From assembly GCF_900109925.1 (NCBI RefSeq), contig NZ_FOBW01000008.1:124001-188000 (forward strand): DNA of 64,000 bases, in the 5' to 3' direction. Positions 16,889 through 25,573 of the stretch are shown one piece after another (the first letter of the stretch is position 1; each line of letters opens with the position of its first letter). The notes below the pieces were generated by a model. The model was not told the origin of the DNA and did no database searches. It worked only from the letters and a program-made list of their open reading frames with translations. The position numbers were made by a program, and so were the translations under genes. This DNA comes from Mesobacillus persicus (GTDB lineage Bacteria > Bacillota > Bacilli > Bacillales > Cytobacillaceae).

Positions 16889-18719
16889 AGCCATCCCCCT
16901 TTCCATCTTTTATTAAATTAAAAATGAATTCATTATGCTGACCAAGTTCTGGCGGTGGTTGTGTAGGGACATCCCACCCATCACTATGCCAAGGTACTCC
17001 AAGGGTCGGTTCGCCTCCAGGTATGGAAAGAGTGGAAATGCGTTTTTCTTTATACAATTCTGCAATCTCACGAACAGGAGCCGAAGTTTTGTTCTTTTTT
17101 TGAAACAGTATTCCTTGTTCAATAAACTGTAGTGCCGTTTCATATTGAGATACATCGATATGCAAGCCCCTACCATTTTTAGATTGAAAAAACAATCCAG
17201 CAGCAAGGACAAACGCCCCATGGATTCCTGCGTTAATATCACTAATTGAAAAACCTGGGAGGCATGGGGCATCCACTCCTGTCAAAGCAGCAATCCCTGA
17301 CATCGCTTCTAACGTTGGACCATACCCAACGAAATCACGATAGGGCCCTGTTTGCCCAAAAGCCGAAAGAGAAACAATGGTTAGCCCAGAGTGGAGTTTC
17401 CATAGTTCTTCACTTGTAAAACCAAAATTCTGCATCACACGAGGACTAAAATTCTCCACTAAGATGTCACTAGTAGCAACCAATTCCAAAAATCGTTTTC
17501 GATCATGTTCCAATCGAAAGTCGAGAGTAACCCCCAGTTTGTTGCGATTCAGTTCTCTAAAAAAAGGAGCAGCTGACCCCTGATTCATTCGAATCCCATC
17601 AGGTCGATGGGGCGCTTCAATTTTAATTACTTCTACACCTAGATCAGCAAAGATCCTTGTGCAATAAGGTCCTGACCACATCCCCGTCAAGTCGAGAATT
17701 CTTAAGTCTGACCACTTTGAAACTGAGTTCCTTCTTTTATACTGTTCATTTTCTTGTTTCACTTTCCAAGGCAATGCAAGGCAGGGGGTTCCCTCAAGAG
17801 AATTTGTCCAGGCTTCTCGAAAAGCTAACTGCGGACACTGGAGTAGTTCCCCAGGTGTCTGCACTTTCGCAAACGGAAGTCGGAATTGTTGACCTGCCTG
17901 AAATAACTCTTCTTTTGGCAGCGTAGTGGTCCATGCAGAAAGGTTCTCCTCTAAATCGAAACAACTCTCCAAACGACCCTGATTCGTCTTCCAGGCCGGT
18001 CGGTCAGACAACTCTGCCCATCTTCTTACTAGCTCCCATTTTTCATCAACAGGGGCCGCAACCAATGCATAGCCATCTTTTGCAGGAAGGAGCGCCATTG
18101 GGGCCAAACGATAATGGCGGTTCCCTACACGCCCCCTTGTTTCCCCTGTAGATAGGAAGGTGGAAAAGGCACCTTCAAGCGCACTCACCATAACGGTTAG
18201 GGCATCGACCTCTACGAATTTCCCCTTTCCATTCCAAGAACTTTCGATGCTCACAAGTAAACCCGCGGTTGCAGCATGAACACCGACCAAGCAGGTTGCT
18301 GGATGTCCACCGATAAGTAGCGGTTTTCCAAGCGGGTCCCCCGTTAACTCCATCCAGCCCCCAAGCGCCTGAAGTGAAGCTTCTTCTTCTTGAAGGTCAA
18401 CTCCTTTCGGAACCTGAATTTTCACACCACTTAATCCAAGCTTCTGACACCTATTCTTTACCCATTCATCCAAATCAAAGTGACTAGTCCAAAGCACTAT
18501 ATCCCACACTTGCTTAAAAAGTGTTTCAATTGCCCTCTTTGCTTCCAACTCTGTAGAAACCTCGATGATTTTGAGGCTCTCTTCCTGGATAAATGGTTTT
18601 ATAGACTGAACCTTTGTGACACTCGCACCACTTTTAGCTAGTAGCTTTATTGCATATTCACCGGACGGTCCCTCTGTTAGATCTAATACTCGAAGCCCAG
18701 TTAACAGTTTCTTTTCCAT
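16857..18719 (-). CDS. Two-domain CaiB/BaiF (family III) CoA-transferase-like protein
   Basis: From the ATG at 18719 the protein has about 620 residues, longer than the roughly 400 of a single-domain family III CoA-transferase. Two copies of the CaiB N-terminal block occur: GLRVLDLTEGPSGEYAIKLL near the start, and DLRILDLTGMWSGPYCTRIF after about residue 335. The second is close to the canonical sequence (DLGVEVIKIEAPHRPDG, NRNKLGVTLD, VENFSPRVM), while the first is degenerate. This indicates tandem fusion with a decayed N-terminal half. Family III enzymes move CoA between acids through an aspartyl-CoA anhydride. It probably activates or recycles a pathway acid. The gene overlaps the following crotonase by about 30 bases. 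Confidence 0.88.
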   Translation of the reverse strand: MEKKLLTGLRVLDLTEGPSGEYAIKLLAKSGASVTKVQSIKPFIQEESLKIIEVSTELEAKRAIETLFKQVWDIVLWTSHFDLDEWVKNRCQKLGLSGVKIQVPKGVDLQEEEASLQALGGWMELTGDPLGKPLLIGGHPATCLVGVHAATAGLLVSIESSWNGKGKFVEVDALTVMVSALEGAFSTFLSTGETRGRVGNRHYRLAPMALLPAKDGYALVAAPVDEKWELVRRWAELSDRPAWKTNQGRLESCFDLEENLSAWTTTLPKEELFQAGQQFRLPFAKVQTPGELLQCPQLAFREAWTNSLEGTPCLALPWKVKQENEQYKRRNSVSKWSDLRILDLTGMWSGPYCTRIFADLGVEVIKIEAPHRPDGIRMNQGSAAPFFRELNRNKLGVTLDFRLEHDRKRFLELVATSDILVENFSPRVMQNFGFTSEELWKLHSGLTIVSLSAFGQTGPYRDFVGYGPTLEAMSGIAALTGVDAPCLPGFSISDINAGIHGAFVLAAGLFFQSKNGRGLHIDVSQYETALQFIEQGILFQKKNKTSAPVREIAELYKEKRISTLSIPGGEPTLGVPWHSDGWDVPTQPPPELGQHNEFIFNLIKDGKGDGCEVPFSRSLG

Positions 18720-18832
18720 AGACCTTTTCCACCTCCCCAAGCTCAGATCTATTCTTTAAAAACAAACAAAGTGAACCTTTTCAAAGCCATTCTTTTTTTA
18801 GGGACAATCACTCTCTTAGTCTAGCTACTTCG

Positions 18833-18976
18833 TTAATCAGCAGTTGGAAGGGCAACAGGTGTTTTGAGTTGCATCTCTTCCCCGCAACATTGAATCGTCC
18901 CTGCCCCTGGTTTCGTACAGAGTACTTCACCACCGCATTCTTTACATTCCAATCGTTTGCCGAGCTGGTTCGCCAT
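18833..18976 (-). CDS. Small desulforedoxin-like Cys4 metal protein (47 aa)
   Basis: This gene is too short for routine calling. From an ATG preceded by GGAAAGGAG it encodes MANQLGKRLECKECGGEV... with CxxC at residues 11-14 and a CC pair in the TIQCCGEEM motif. The spacing and the adjacent CC pair match desulforedoxin and the N-terminal domain of desulfoferrodoxin, which bind one Fe or Zn in a Cys4 site. It lies between two CaiB-type genes in the module A operon, next to a 38-residue paralogue. A redox or metal-structural role for a partner enzyme is possible; none is shown by the sequence. Confidence 0.75.
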   Translation of the reverse strand: MANQLGKRLECKECGGEVLCTKPGAGTIQCCGEEMQLKTPVALPTAD

Positions 18977-19024
18977 TCGGTCCACTCCTTTCCGATTTCA
19001 AACATTCCGATAACAACGAAGCCA

Positions 19025-19141
19025 TTACTTCTTTTCCACCGGCTTCCCGCAACATGTTAAATCCTCATTGCCTATTTTCGTGACAATAAATTCGCTTTTG
19101 CAGTTCGTACAAGCAAACTTCGTTCCAATTTTGATTGACAC
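19025..19141 (-). CDS. Small desulforedoxin-like Cys4 metal protein (38 aa)
   Basis: The reading frame begins at a GTG preceded by GGTGGAG and encodes a protein starting MSIKIGTKFACTNC, with CxxC and then a CC pair in DLTCCGKPVE, ending in KK. It aligns along its length with the 47-residue protein downstream, so the two are tandem paralogues. The fold expected is the desulforedoxin-type rubredoxin-like knuckle. It follows the CaiB gene by 35 bases and precedes its paralogue by 48. Two such micro-proteins side by side in an acyl-CoA operon are unusual, and the conserved cysteines plus good ribosome sites argue that both are real. Confidence 0.72.
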   Translation of the reverse strand: MSIKIGTKFACTNCKSEFIVTKIGNEDLTCCGKPVEKK

Positions 19142-19176
19142 CAATCTCCACCCCCCATTTAAGAAAACGGTTATAT

Positions 19177-20412
19177 TTATTTGCTGATCTTTGCACCTAA
19201 CGGCTGATTTCCAATGATTTCATTTTGCTCTAAAAACTGTATTCGTTCATCAGATAAACCTAAAATCGCTTTTAGGACATAATCATTGTGCTGGCCTAAT
19301 GTTGGCGCAGGACTGTGGTGTTCTAGACGAGCCTCCGAAAATTTTACCGGCCAAGAAGGAAATAGGTGGGTCCCGGTACACTCACGGCTTACTTCTTGAT
19401 ACATTCCTGATAAAAACGGATCGTTTTCCATTTCATCCACTTCTAATACCGGCCCAGCACTGATCCCAGCATCTTGAAGAATAGTAGCACTTTCATGATG
19501 ATCAAGTTGTATCGTCCAACTTGAAATCAGCTGATCGAGTTCATTATGATGCTGATTGCGTCCCTCATTTGTATGAAAACGAGAATCATTTGCCAGTTCA
19601 GGGCGTCCGATTACCTTACAGAAAGTCTTCCATTCATCATCGTTTTGAACAGAAATCGCCACCCATCTGTCGGTTCCTTTCGAAGGATATACACCCTGTG
19701 GAGCGATAGTAGGATGTCGGTTTCCAACTCGTTCCCAATTGCGGTTGTTCATGGACGCATCGATAATCGGCTGACCAACTAAGTTTGCACAAGCCTCGGA
19801 CTGAGCAATTTCCATATGCTGTCCTTTGCCAGACTCTGCTCGATATTCTAATGCAGCCAAAAGTCCATAGGCACAGTGGAAACTAGCAATAACGTCGCCA
19901 ACCCCAGATATAATCATCGGGTTTTCTCCCTCATACCCGTTGGTTTGCGCAATTCCAGATAAAATTTCAAATGTATACGCAAAGCCAGGCATATCACGAT
20001 AAGGCCCGCTACTCCCGTAAGCTGGCATCGAAACCATGATGATCCGAGGGTTCACCTCTTGTAGTTTTTCATAGGTTAATCCAAAGTTCCCCATGACACG
20101 CGGAGAAAAGTTCTCGACGACGACATCACTTTTAGCCACCAAGTCTTTAAATAGTTCGCGTCCTTCTGGATCATTTAAATTCAGCGTTAAGCCTAGCTTA
20201 TTCATATTCGCTGCATTAAACTGCGGCCCTAACTCCCACCAATCCTTCTCTCCTGGCGGTGCCATCGTATAGCGAAAGCCATCCGGAAACTGAATGGATT
20301 CCACTTTAATCACTTCTGCCCCAAGTGCCCCAAGATAGGAATTACACATTGGACCTGACCACCACATACTTAAGTCAAGAATACGAATTCCTTCTAACGG
20401 TAAAGATGACAT
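19177..20412 (-). CDS. CaiB/BaiF (family III) CoA-transferase
   Basis: This single-domain enzyme of 411 residues is of normal length. It shows GIRILDLSMWWSGPMCNSYLGALGAEVIKVES at the N-terminus, then NKLGLTLNLNDPEG, VVENFSPRVMGNFGL and a C-terminal LGQHNDYVL motif. It should transfer CoA between a donor thioester and a carboxylic acid substrate. The ATG follows AGGAGGG. It sits in module A between another CaiB gene and the two desulforedoxin-like genes. Family III enzymes sometimes work as two-gene heteromers (as in the BbsEF pair), so the adjacent CaiB proteins could be subunits of one enzyme. Confidence 0.92.
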   Translation of the reverse strand: MSSLPLEGIRILDLSMWWSGPMCNSYLGALGAEVIKVESIQFPDGFRYTMAPPGEKDWWELGPQFNAANMNKLGLTLNLNDPEGRELFKDLVAKSDVVVENFSPRVMGNFGLTYEKLQEVNPRIIMVSMPAYGSSGPYRDMPGFAYTFEILSGIAQTNGYEGENPMIISGVGDVIASFHCAYGLLAALEYRAESGKGQHMEIAQSEACANLVGQPIIDASMNNRNWERVGNRHPTIAPQGVYPSKGTDRWVAISVQNDDEWKTFCKVIGRPELANDSRFHTNEGRNQHHNELDQLISSWTIQLDHHESATILQDAGISAGPVLEVDEMENDPFLSGMYQEVSRECTGTHLFPSWPVKFSEARLEHHSPAPTLGQHNDYVLKAILGLSDERIQFLEQNEIIGNQPLGAKISK

Positions 20413-20441
20413 GGATTTTCCCTCCTTAATGGTACAAATTT

Positions 20442-21644
20442 TTATACAACACCTTCGGCTTGAAGTTGTTCAAGTTCCTCACCATCTAGTCCGAGAACTT
20501 CCTTGTACACATAGGAGTTATGTTCGCCTAACAAGGGTGCTGGTCGTTGGATTTTCCATGGCGTTTCCGACATCGTGTAAGGAGCTCCAGGCTGAGTCAC
20601 CTTTCCCATTACAGGGTGCTCAATCTCGACAAAGAACTTTCTTGCTTCATATTGAGGAAAGTTCAGCATTTCGGTAAATGTTGGCACAGGGTTGACAGGA
20701 ACTCGCCACTGCTGTCCGAGTTCAATAATTTCCTCTCGTGTATGTGCCATTAGCCATGGATCAAACCGTTCCCTGAAAAGGTCCTTGTGAATTAGCCTCT
20801 GTCCGAGAGTGGTAAACCTTTCATCTTCAATCCATTCATACATTTCAGTCATCAAGCAGAAGTCCTGCCAATGCTTTCCTGTGAGAAGGTTGATACCGAT
20901 ATATCCATCTTTACATTTTTCAATGCTTGGCATCATCACGTATCTTCGGACATGTTTGGCTGGACTCGTCGGGAAGGAGTTTTGAACAGTTTGATAAGAG
21001 CGCTGCAACAAACCACATTCCGTTATTGAGACATCCACATGTTGCCCTTGATTGGTTTTCCGTCTTTGGGCAACAGCGGCCAGTGTTGACATCCCTGCGA
21101 AGGATCCGGAGATGTATTCTAATAACCGTAAATTCCCTCCGGCTCGTAACGGCTCGCGATTGGGTTCACCAACGGAACTCATAAACCCACCCATTGCTTG
21201 AGCAACGATTTCCGTTCCCTTGCGATCCCTGAAGGCTCCTGTCTGTCCGAAATTCGTAATAGAGGTCATGATCAAACGAGGATTGATTTCAATAAGGGTT
21301 TCGTAGCTTAACCCTAGACCTTCCATTACTCTAGGACTAAAGTTTTCTACTACTATATCCGCTTCCTTCACTAGTTTTTTAACAAATTCACTACCTTGTT
21401 TTGATTTTAAGTTTAAAGTGATACCTTTTTTATTATTGTTCAGGTAAGCATATAGACCGCTGGCGTTCAAGTCTTGTTGATCATTTGGAAACGGACCTTC
21501 TCGTCTAGAAGGATCGCCTATTCCAGGTTGCTCAATTTTAATTACATCTGCACCGAGATCGGCCAGTAGTTTTGTACAGTATGGCCCAGCAATATGCCAA
21601 GATAAATCGATGACTTTCAGACCACTAAGGGCTTGCTTAGACAT
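20442..21644 (-). CDS. CaiB/BaiF (family III) CoA-transferase
   Basis: The protein of about 400 residues starts at the ATG at 21644, eight bases after GGGG. It has GLKVIDLSWHIAGPYCTKLLADLGADVIKIEQPGIGDPSR, NKKGITLNLKS, ENFSPRVMEGLGL and a final LGEHNSYVYKEVLGL, all typical of the family. It is 30 bases upstream of the next CaiB gene, and an acyl-CoA dehydrogenase gene precedes it by about 137 bases, a gap that holds a conspicuous inverted repeat. It probably activates the pathway acid with CoA, as an alternative or complement to the ATP-dependent ligase at the operon start. Confidence 0.92.
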   Translation of the reverse strand: MSKQALSGLKVIDLSWHIAGPYCTKLLADLGADVIKIEQPGIGDPSRREGPFPNDQQDLNASGLYAYLNNNKKGITLNLKSKQGSEFVKKLVKEADIVVENFSPRVMEGLGLSYETLIEINPRLIMTSITNFGQTGAFRDRKGTEIVAQAMGGFMSSVGEPNREPLRAGGNLRLLEYISGSFAGMSTLAAVAQRRKTNQGQHVDVSITECGLLQRSYQTVQNSFPTSPAKHVRRYVMMPSIEKCKDGYIGINLLTGKHWQDFCLMTEMYEWIEDERFTTLGQRLIHKDLFRERFDPWLMAHTREEIIELGQQWRVPVNPVPTFTEMLNFPQYEARKFFVEIEHPVMGKVTQPGAPYTMSETPWKIQRPAPLLGEHNSYVYKEVLGLDGEELEQLQAEGVV

Positions 21645-21683
21645 TGGTTTCACCCCTTCTCCCTTTTCATTATTCTCTATTCG

Positions 21684-21748
21684 TAAAAGCGCTCACCATA
21701 ATCTTCCTGTTTGTATTTCGGCATTTCAGATATAAATGAGCGCTTTTA
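21684..21748. repeat. Intra-operon inverted repeat with GCGCT cores
   Basis: Perfect 12-bp arms TAAAAGCGCTCA (21684-21695) and TGAGCGCTTTTA (21737-21748) are separated by 41 bases. Each arm also resembles a cre half. It could be a weak terminator, an RNA processing stem or a pair of regulator sites between acyl-CoA dehydrogenase and CaiB genes. Confidence 0.5.
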
Positions 21749-21780
21749 TTTCGGATACTCAACAGGAAGCACCAAAGCTA

Positions 21781-22920
21781 TTAAACCTTTGTCGCAACCG
21801 CCTTTCTCTCTAACGAACTTGCAATTTTCTTCAGATGAATGGGAGCTGTTCCCATGCTCAACTGAAAACGTTTAAAGCGGCGGAAGCAGAATTGGAGAGG
21901 GTAATCGATGTCAATCCCCATGCCTCCATGCAATTGATGTGCACCTGTTAACACATTTTGACCTTCCTTGCTAAGCCATGCTTTAGCAATTGCAAGTTCT
22001 CTGTCTGCAGGTAATCCTTCTGCTAACCGCCACATCGCTTGATAAGCTGCGAGACGTCCGCCTTCGACCACCGTTAGCATATCAGACAAACGATGTTGAA
22101 CCGATTGATAGCTTCCGATTGGTCGATTAAACTGCCTGCGTTCCTTCACATACTCATTCGTCACCTCAACTGCCCTGCGTAGGACCCCAACCATTTCAAT
22201 ACACTCTAGTGCCGTTGCCATCTGGATGACTCTATTGGTTTGCGACCACCCATCTCCCCCGTTTCCGAGTACATCCTCGCTTGTTAACGGAACGTCACGA
22301 TAATTCACTTCGTATACTCGCTCAGGACCTATCGCTGGAATCGATGTTATTAGAATGTCAGGCTGCCCACCTTTTACCAATAAAAGACGAACATCACCAT
22401 TCGAGCTCTTCGCCAAAGTTAGCAGATAATCTGCAGACTCCGCAAACGGAACAAACAGCTTCTTTCCATTCAGTGAATAGGTTGAACCTTTGTCAGACAG
22501 AGTTGACTTTATTAGACGATAATCATAATGGGACTGCGGTTCCGAAAACGCTCCGGTAAAAATGAACTCACCCTCTGCAATTCGCGGCAGAAGCTTTTGT
22601 TTTTGCTCCTCCGTTCCACTTTGCAGAAGAGGAATCGCACCGTACGCAATCGTAGACAGAAAGGGCGTAGGTAAGTTTGCATAACCTGCCTCCTCCACCA
22701 CAATCGCCAAATCCATGAAAGTACCACCTGCTCCCCCGTATTCTTCTGGAATAATCAATCCAACAAACCCTAAATCAGCAATTTCCTTATATAGAGCTGG
22801 AGAGTAGTTTTTCGCACTCTTTTCCGCTTCTTTTAATGCAGTGATCGTACACTTCTCTTTGAAAAATTTATTGGCTGTGCTTTTAAACACTTCTTGCGTT
22901 TCACTCAATGTGAAATCCAT
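21781..22920 (-). CDS. Acyl-CoA dehydrogenase, second (divergent) subunit type
   Basis: The 379-residue protein has the acyl-CoA dehydrogenase fold: DFTLSETQEVF at the N-terminus, IIPEEYGGAGGTFMDL, and HGGMGIDIDYPLQFCFRRFK at the C-terminus. The usual SEPxAGSD substrate/flavin loop is replaced by SEPQSHYDYRLIK, so this chain is divergent. In actinobacterial steroid degradation, pairs of dissimilar dehydrogenases (ChsE1-ChsE2 type) form alpha2beta2 complexes in which the chains share the active sites. Here the probable partner is the 25574-26737 chain of the same operon. The ATG follows GGAGGAGGGG. It should oxidise an acyl-CoA to a 2,3-enoyl-CoA, passing electrons to ETF. Confidence 0.88.
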   Translation of the reverse strand: MDFTLSETQEVFKSTANKFFKEKCTITALKEAEKSAKNYSPALYKEIADLGFVGLIIPEEYGGAGGTFMDLAIVVEEAGYANLPTPFLSTIAYGAIPLLQSGTEEQKQKLLPRIAEGEFIFTGAFSEPQSHYDYRLIKSTLSDKGSTYSLNGKKLFVPFAESADYLLTLAKSSNGDVRLLLVKGGQPDILITSIPAIGPERVYEVNYRDVPLTSEDVLGNGGDGWSQTNRVIQMATALECIEMVGVLRRAVEVTNEYVKERRQFNRPIGSYQSVQHRLSDMLTVVEGGRLAAYQAMWRLAEGLPADRELAIAKAWLSKEGQNVLTGAHQLHGGMGIDIDYPLQFCFRRFKRFQLSMGTAPIHLKKIASSLERKAVATKV

Positions 22921-22938
22921 AATTCCCCTCCTCCTAGC

Positions 22939-23361
22939 TTATTGCTCACGTCGTTTAAACTTCGGCAGTGCAATATCTTCGAACACCTGATCAACGACCA
23001 CTTCAACAGGCATCCCAATATATACTTCATCCGGTTCACAATCGACCATGTTCGAAATAATACGGACACCCTCCTCTAACTCAACGAGAACGACTTCATA
23101 CGGTACTTCAAAGCCAGGATGAACAGAACGGTGGTAAATGACGTAACTATAAACCGTTCCTTTCCCACTCATCGGCACCCATTCCAATTGATATTGACGG
23201 CAATGATGACAGATCGGACGTGGTGGATGTGAATAGGTCCCACAATTTTTACATTTTTGCACATGCAACTGCTTTGTTTCTTGTAGAAGTTGCCAATACT
23301 CTATCGTATCTTCATTCACATCAGGTCTTGGAATGGGAAATTTGCCAGTATATTGAACCAT
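22939..23361 (-). CDS. DUF35 Zn-ribbon/OB-fold protein, thiolase partner
   Basis: This 140-residue protein has an N-terminal helix, a Cys4 zinc ribbon (CKNCGTYSHPPRPICHHC) and an OB-fold domain (GKGTVYSYVIYHRSVHPGF...). DUF35 proteins bind lipid-transfer-type thiolases and complete their active complex, as in Ltp2 with the ChsH2 DUF35 domain, BbsAB and archaeal thiolases. It is six bases downstream of the thiolase gene, so the two are surely coexpressed. The ATG follows GGAGG. A paralogue sits in the same relative position in module B (34615-35031). Confidence 0.93.
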   Translation of the reverse strand: MVQYTGKFPIPRPDVNEDTIEYWQLLQETKQLHVQKCKNCGTYSHPPRPICHHCRQYQLEWVPMSGKGTVYSYVIYHRSVHPGFEVPYEVVLVELEEGVRIISNMVDCEPDEVYIGMPVEVVVDQVFEDIALPKFKRREQ

Positions 23362-23367
23362 CTTCTA

Positions 23368-24540
23368 TTACCTCCTTTTTAATATTAGGCCTGCGGTAGG
23401 AACACCTGGACCACCAGTAACTAACGAATGCTCAACATGATCGATTTGGGTCGTAGAAGTACCACGAACTTGGCGAACTCCCTCTGCAATCAGATTCATC
23501 CCGTGGACATAACCTTCTGACATTAACCCTCCGGAAGTATTAATTGGCAGCTCACCATCCGGACGGATGCGGTGCCCCCCTTCACAAAAATCAACCCCTT
23601 CTCCCTTCCCGACAAAACCCAGGGCTTCTAACTGCATCGGAACCTCTGAACTAAATGCATCATAGAACTGTGCAACATCAATCTCGTGAGGGGTAATACC
23701 AGCCATCTTAAACAGCTTTTTCCCGTATTCCTCAATCTCTGGATAGCCTGTTATATCTGGTCGATAAAAACTTGTCATCTGTTCTCCATTCGTAGACATT
23801 CCCTGTACTACTCCAGAAATATAAGCCGGACGTTGTTTTAAATGTTTCGCCCGTTCAGCCGAGGTCACGATAATAGCCACTGCGCCATCAATATTTACAC
23901 AACAATCATGTCTTCTTAATGGCGTTACATTTATTGGAGAATCCATATATTGTTCATATGTTAATTTTTGATTATAAAATAGAGCATTTGGGTTACGATT
24001 CGCATTCTCCCGGTTAACTTGGGCAATTGGATAGAATGCGCCATCTTTAATGCCATATTGATGCATATAGCGCTGCGTATACATCCCAATCCAGGAAACA
24101 GGGGTGATTAACCCATAAGGGAGATACATCCCCCAATATACATTGTTGTCATAAGATGACTTTGATGAATCAAAATCGCCAATCTTTACTGGGGAGGAAG
24201 CATCACGAATGGACCGAACACATACGACGTAGTTTGCAAGGCCAGCCGTAACTGCTGCTACTGCATGGGCGATTGTTCCACAACTCCCCCCACCACCATA
24301 GGGCGTTTTACTAAAAAAGCTGAGGTTGGGGATGCCTAAAGATCGAACAATTTCAATTTGTTCTGCGGTGTCCATTGTGTAGTTAACCATCCCATCAATA
24401 TCTTCTATGTTTAGTCCGGCATCCTCTACTGCAGCTAGGATCGCTTCCGTTGCCATCTTTAGTTCTGTTCGTCCGCAGTTCCGACTTATTTCTGTCTGGC
24501 CAATCCCAACAATGGCCGTTTGATCAGGTACCCATTCCAT
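23368..24540 (-). CDS. Thiolase-like (SCP-x/lipid-transfer type) acyl-CoA thiolase or aldolase
   Basis: The 391-residue protein starts at the ATG at 24540 after AAGGAGG. It has TAIVGIGQTEISR, the glycine-rich nucleophile region GGGGSCGT with Cys87, and late motifs QFYDAF, NTSGGLMSEGYVHG and TGGPGVPTAG. It lacks the classical GHPxGxxG of biosynthetic thiolases, as do SCP-x/Ltp proteins. With the retained Cys it could perform thiolysis; with the DUF35 partner, a retro-aldol function like Ltp2 is also possible. It overlaps the MaoC gene by one base of a TGATG junction. The module B paralogue lacks this cysteine. Confidence 0.9.
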   Translation of the reverse strand: MEWVPDQTAIVGIGQTEISRNCGRTELKMATEAILAAVEDAGLNIEDIDGMVNYTMDTAEQIEIVRSLGIPNLSFFSKTPYGGGGSCGTIAHAVAAVTAGLANYVVCVRSIRDASSPVKIGDFDSSKSSYDNNVYWGMYLPYGLITPVSWIGMYTQRYMHQYGIKDGAFYPIAQVNRENANRNPNALFYNQKLTYEQYMDSPINVTPLRRHDCCVNIDGAVAIIVTSAERAKHLKQRPAYISGVVQGMSTNGEQMTSFYRPDITGYPEIEEYGKKLFKMAGITPHEIDVAQFYDAFSSEVPMQLEALGFVGKGEGVDFCEGGHRIRPDGELPINTSGGLMSEGYVHGMNLIAEGVRQVRGTSTTQIDHVEHSLVTGGPGVPTAGLILKRR

Positions 24541-24989
24541 CACGATTTCCTCCTTTCTAGTGCTACAACTGCCTTCCCGCTTGCATGATAGCCCAGTGAA
24601 TTCTTTCCGCCAAATTCCACTTCCACTAAATGCTCTCCGTCCTTTTCATATTTTTCACTAACCTTTCCGCTCATTGTCATGACATCTCCAGGATAATTCG
24701 GCACCGCAAGTCTCAAGGTAATGCTTTTAAGTTTCGCGGTTGGTCCAGCCCAGTCCGTTAAGTACTTCCCAATCAATCCATTGGTAGTTAGGATATTCAT
24801 AAACACATTGTCAGCACCTGCTTTGCGGGCGGCATGATAATCATGATGAACTTCTGCATAATCATGTGTAGCTGAAATGGCACCACCAACTATTAGGGCA
24901 GCCGTTATCTCCCGTTCATGTACAGGCAATTGATAACCAACATCAACCTCATCCCATGTAACCGTCGAACTTACATTTGTCGTATTCAT
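24540..24989 (-). CDS. MaoC-like hydratase, active (C-type) subunit
   Basis: This 149-residue hot-dog-fold protein carries THDYAEVHHD, which fits the D-x4-H hydratase-2 catalytic dyad. It ends in DVMTMSGKVSEKYE..., the usual last strands. It is 12 bases after a larger MaoC-like gene that lacks the histidine, so the pair resembles the ChsH1/ChsH2 heteromeric enoyl-CoA hydratase of steroid degradation. It should hydrate a bulky enoyl-CoA to the 3-hydroxyacyl-CoA. The ATG follows AGGAGG. Its stop overlaps the thiolase start. Confidence 0.88.
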   Translation of the reverse strand: MNTTNVSSTVTWDEVDVGYQLPVHEREITAALIVGGAISATHDYAEVHHDYHAARKAGADNVFMNILTTNGLIGKYLTDWAGPTAKLKSITLRLAVPNYPGDVMTMSGKVSEKYEKDGEHLVEVEFGGKNSLGYHASGKAVVALERRKS

Positions 24990-25000
24990 CCTTTTTCCTC

Positions 25001-25516
25001 CTATTCATTTGAAATTGCGTTATAAGCCAAGATCGTAAACGTCTGTTTACAGACCACTTCATTGCGTTGATTTGTAAACTCGTAAAGGAACGTAACAAAA
25101 TACCCTGGACCGCGGGCTGTTTGCTTTTCAGGTGATACTTTATCGACCGAAATTTGATAACTGATTTGATCGCCAACTTTCATTGGTTCAAAATATTCTT
25201 GTCCCTGCTCAGTCGCGACAATCGAGGTATACCCATGCTCCGCTAATTCCGCCACAAATTTTTCCATCATATTTGGTTCACGCTGTGCCTTCGGCCATAT
25301 TGGGCTCATCGTATAAACTTGCACCTGCATGGGCGGTGCAATCACTTCCCCATATTCAGAATTTCGGGCATACTCCTCCTCTTGATACAACGGATTATTG
25401 TCTTCCATCACCTCACACCAATGCCGAATCATTTGCGGGCATACTTTATCTGGACCTTCAGTCCGTTCCGATTGAATGCCAATAAACTCATTTATTCTTT
25501 CTCGTGTTAACGTCAC
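25001..25516 (-). CDS. MaoC N-terminal-type (FAS1 dehydratase) hydratase subunit
   Basis: The 171-residue protein begins at a GTG with GAGGGGG upstream. It has the MaoC_dehydrat_N pattern: CEVMEDNNPLYQEEEYAR followed by VIAPPMQVQVY. The position of the catalytic histidine is Tyr in NPLY, as is usual for the non-catalytic half of double hot-dog hydratases. It probably forms a heterodimer with the next gene product, the catalytic half. Such pairs accept bulky substrates such as steroid side-chain enoyl-CoAs. Confidence 0.87.
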   Translation of the reverse strand: MTLTRERINEFIGIQSERTEGPDKVCPQMIRHWCEVMEDNNPLYQEEEYARNSEYGEVIAPPMQVQVYTMSPIWPKAQREPNMMEKFVAELAEHGYTSIVATEQGQEYFEPMKVGDQISYQISVDKVSPEKQTARGPGYFVTFLYEFTNQRNEVVCKQTFTILAYNAISNE

Positions 25517-25573
25517 TCTTGTTTCCCCCTCTTTTCATATGTTCACAGATTGCTAGCGCTTTCAATTTATAAA

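Noticed and set aside
18808-19005. Minus-strand frame of 65 codons in the desulforedoxin-like region
   Set aside because: It lies in another frame than the two Cys4 micro-proteins, which have better ribosome sites and the conserved cysteines.
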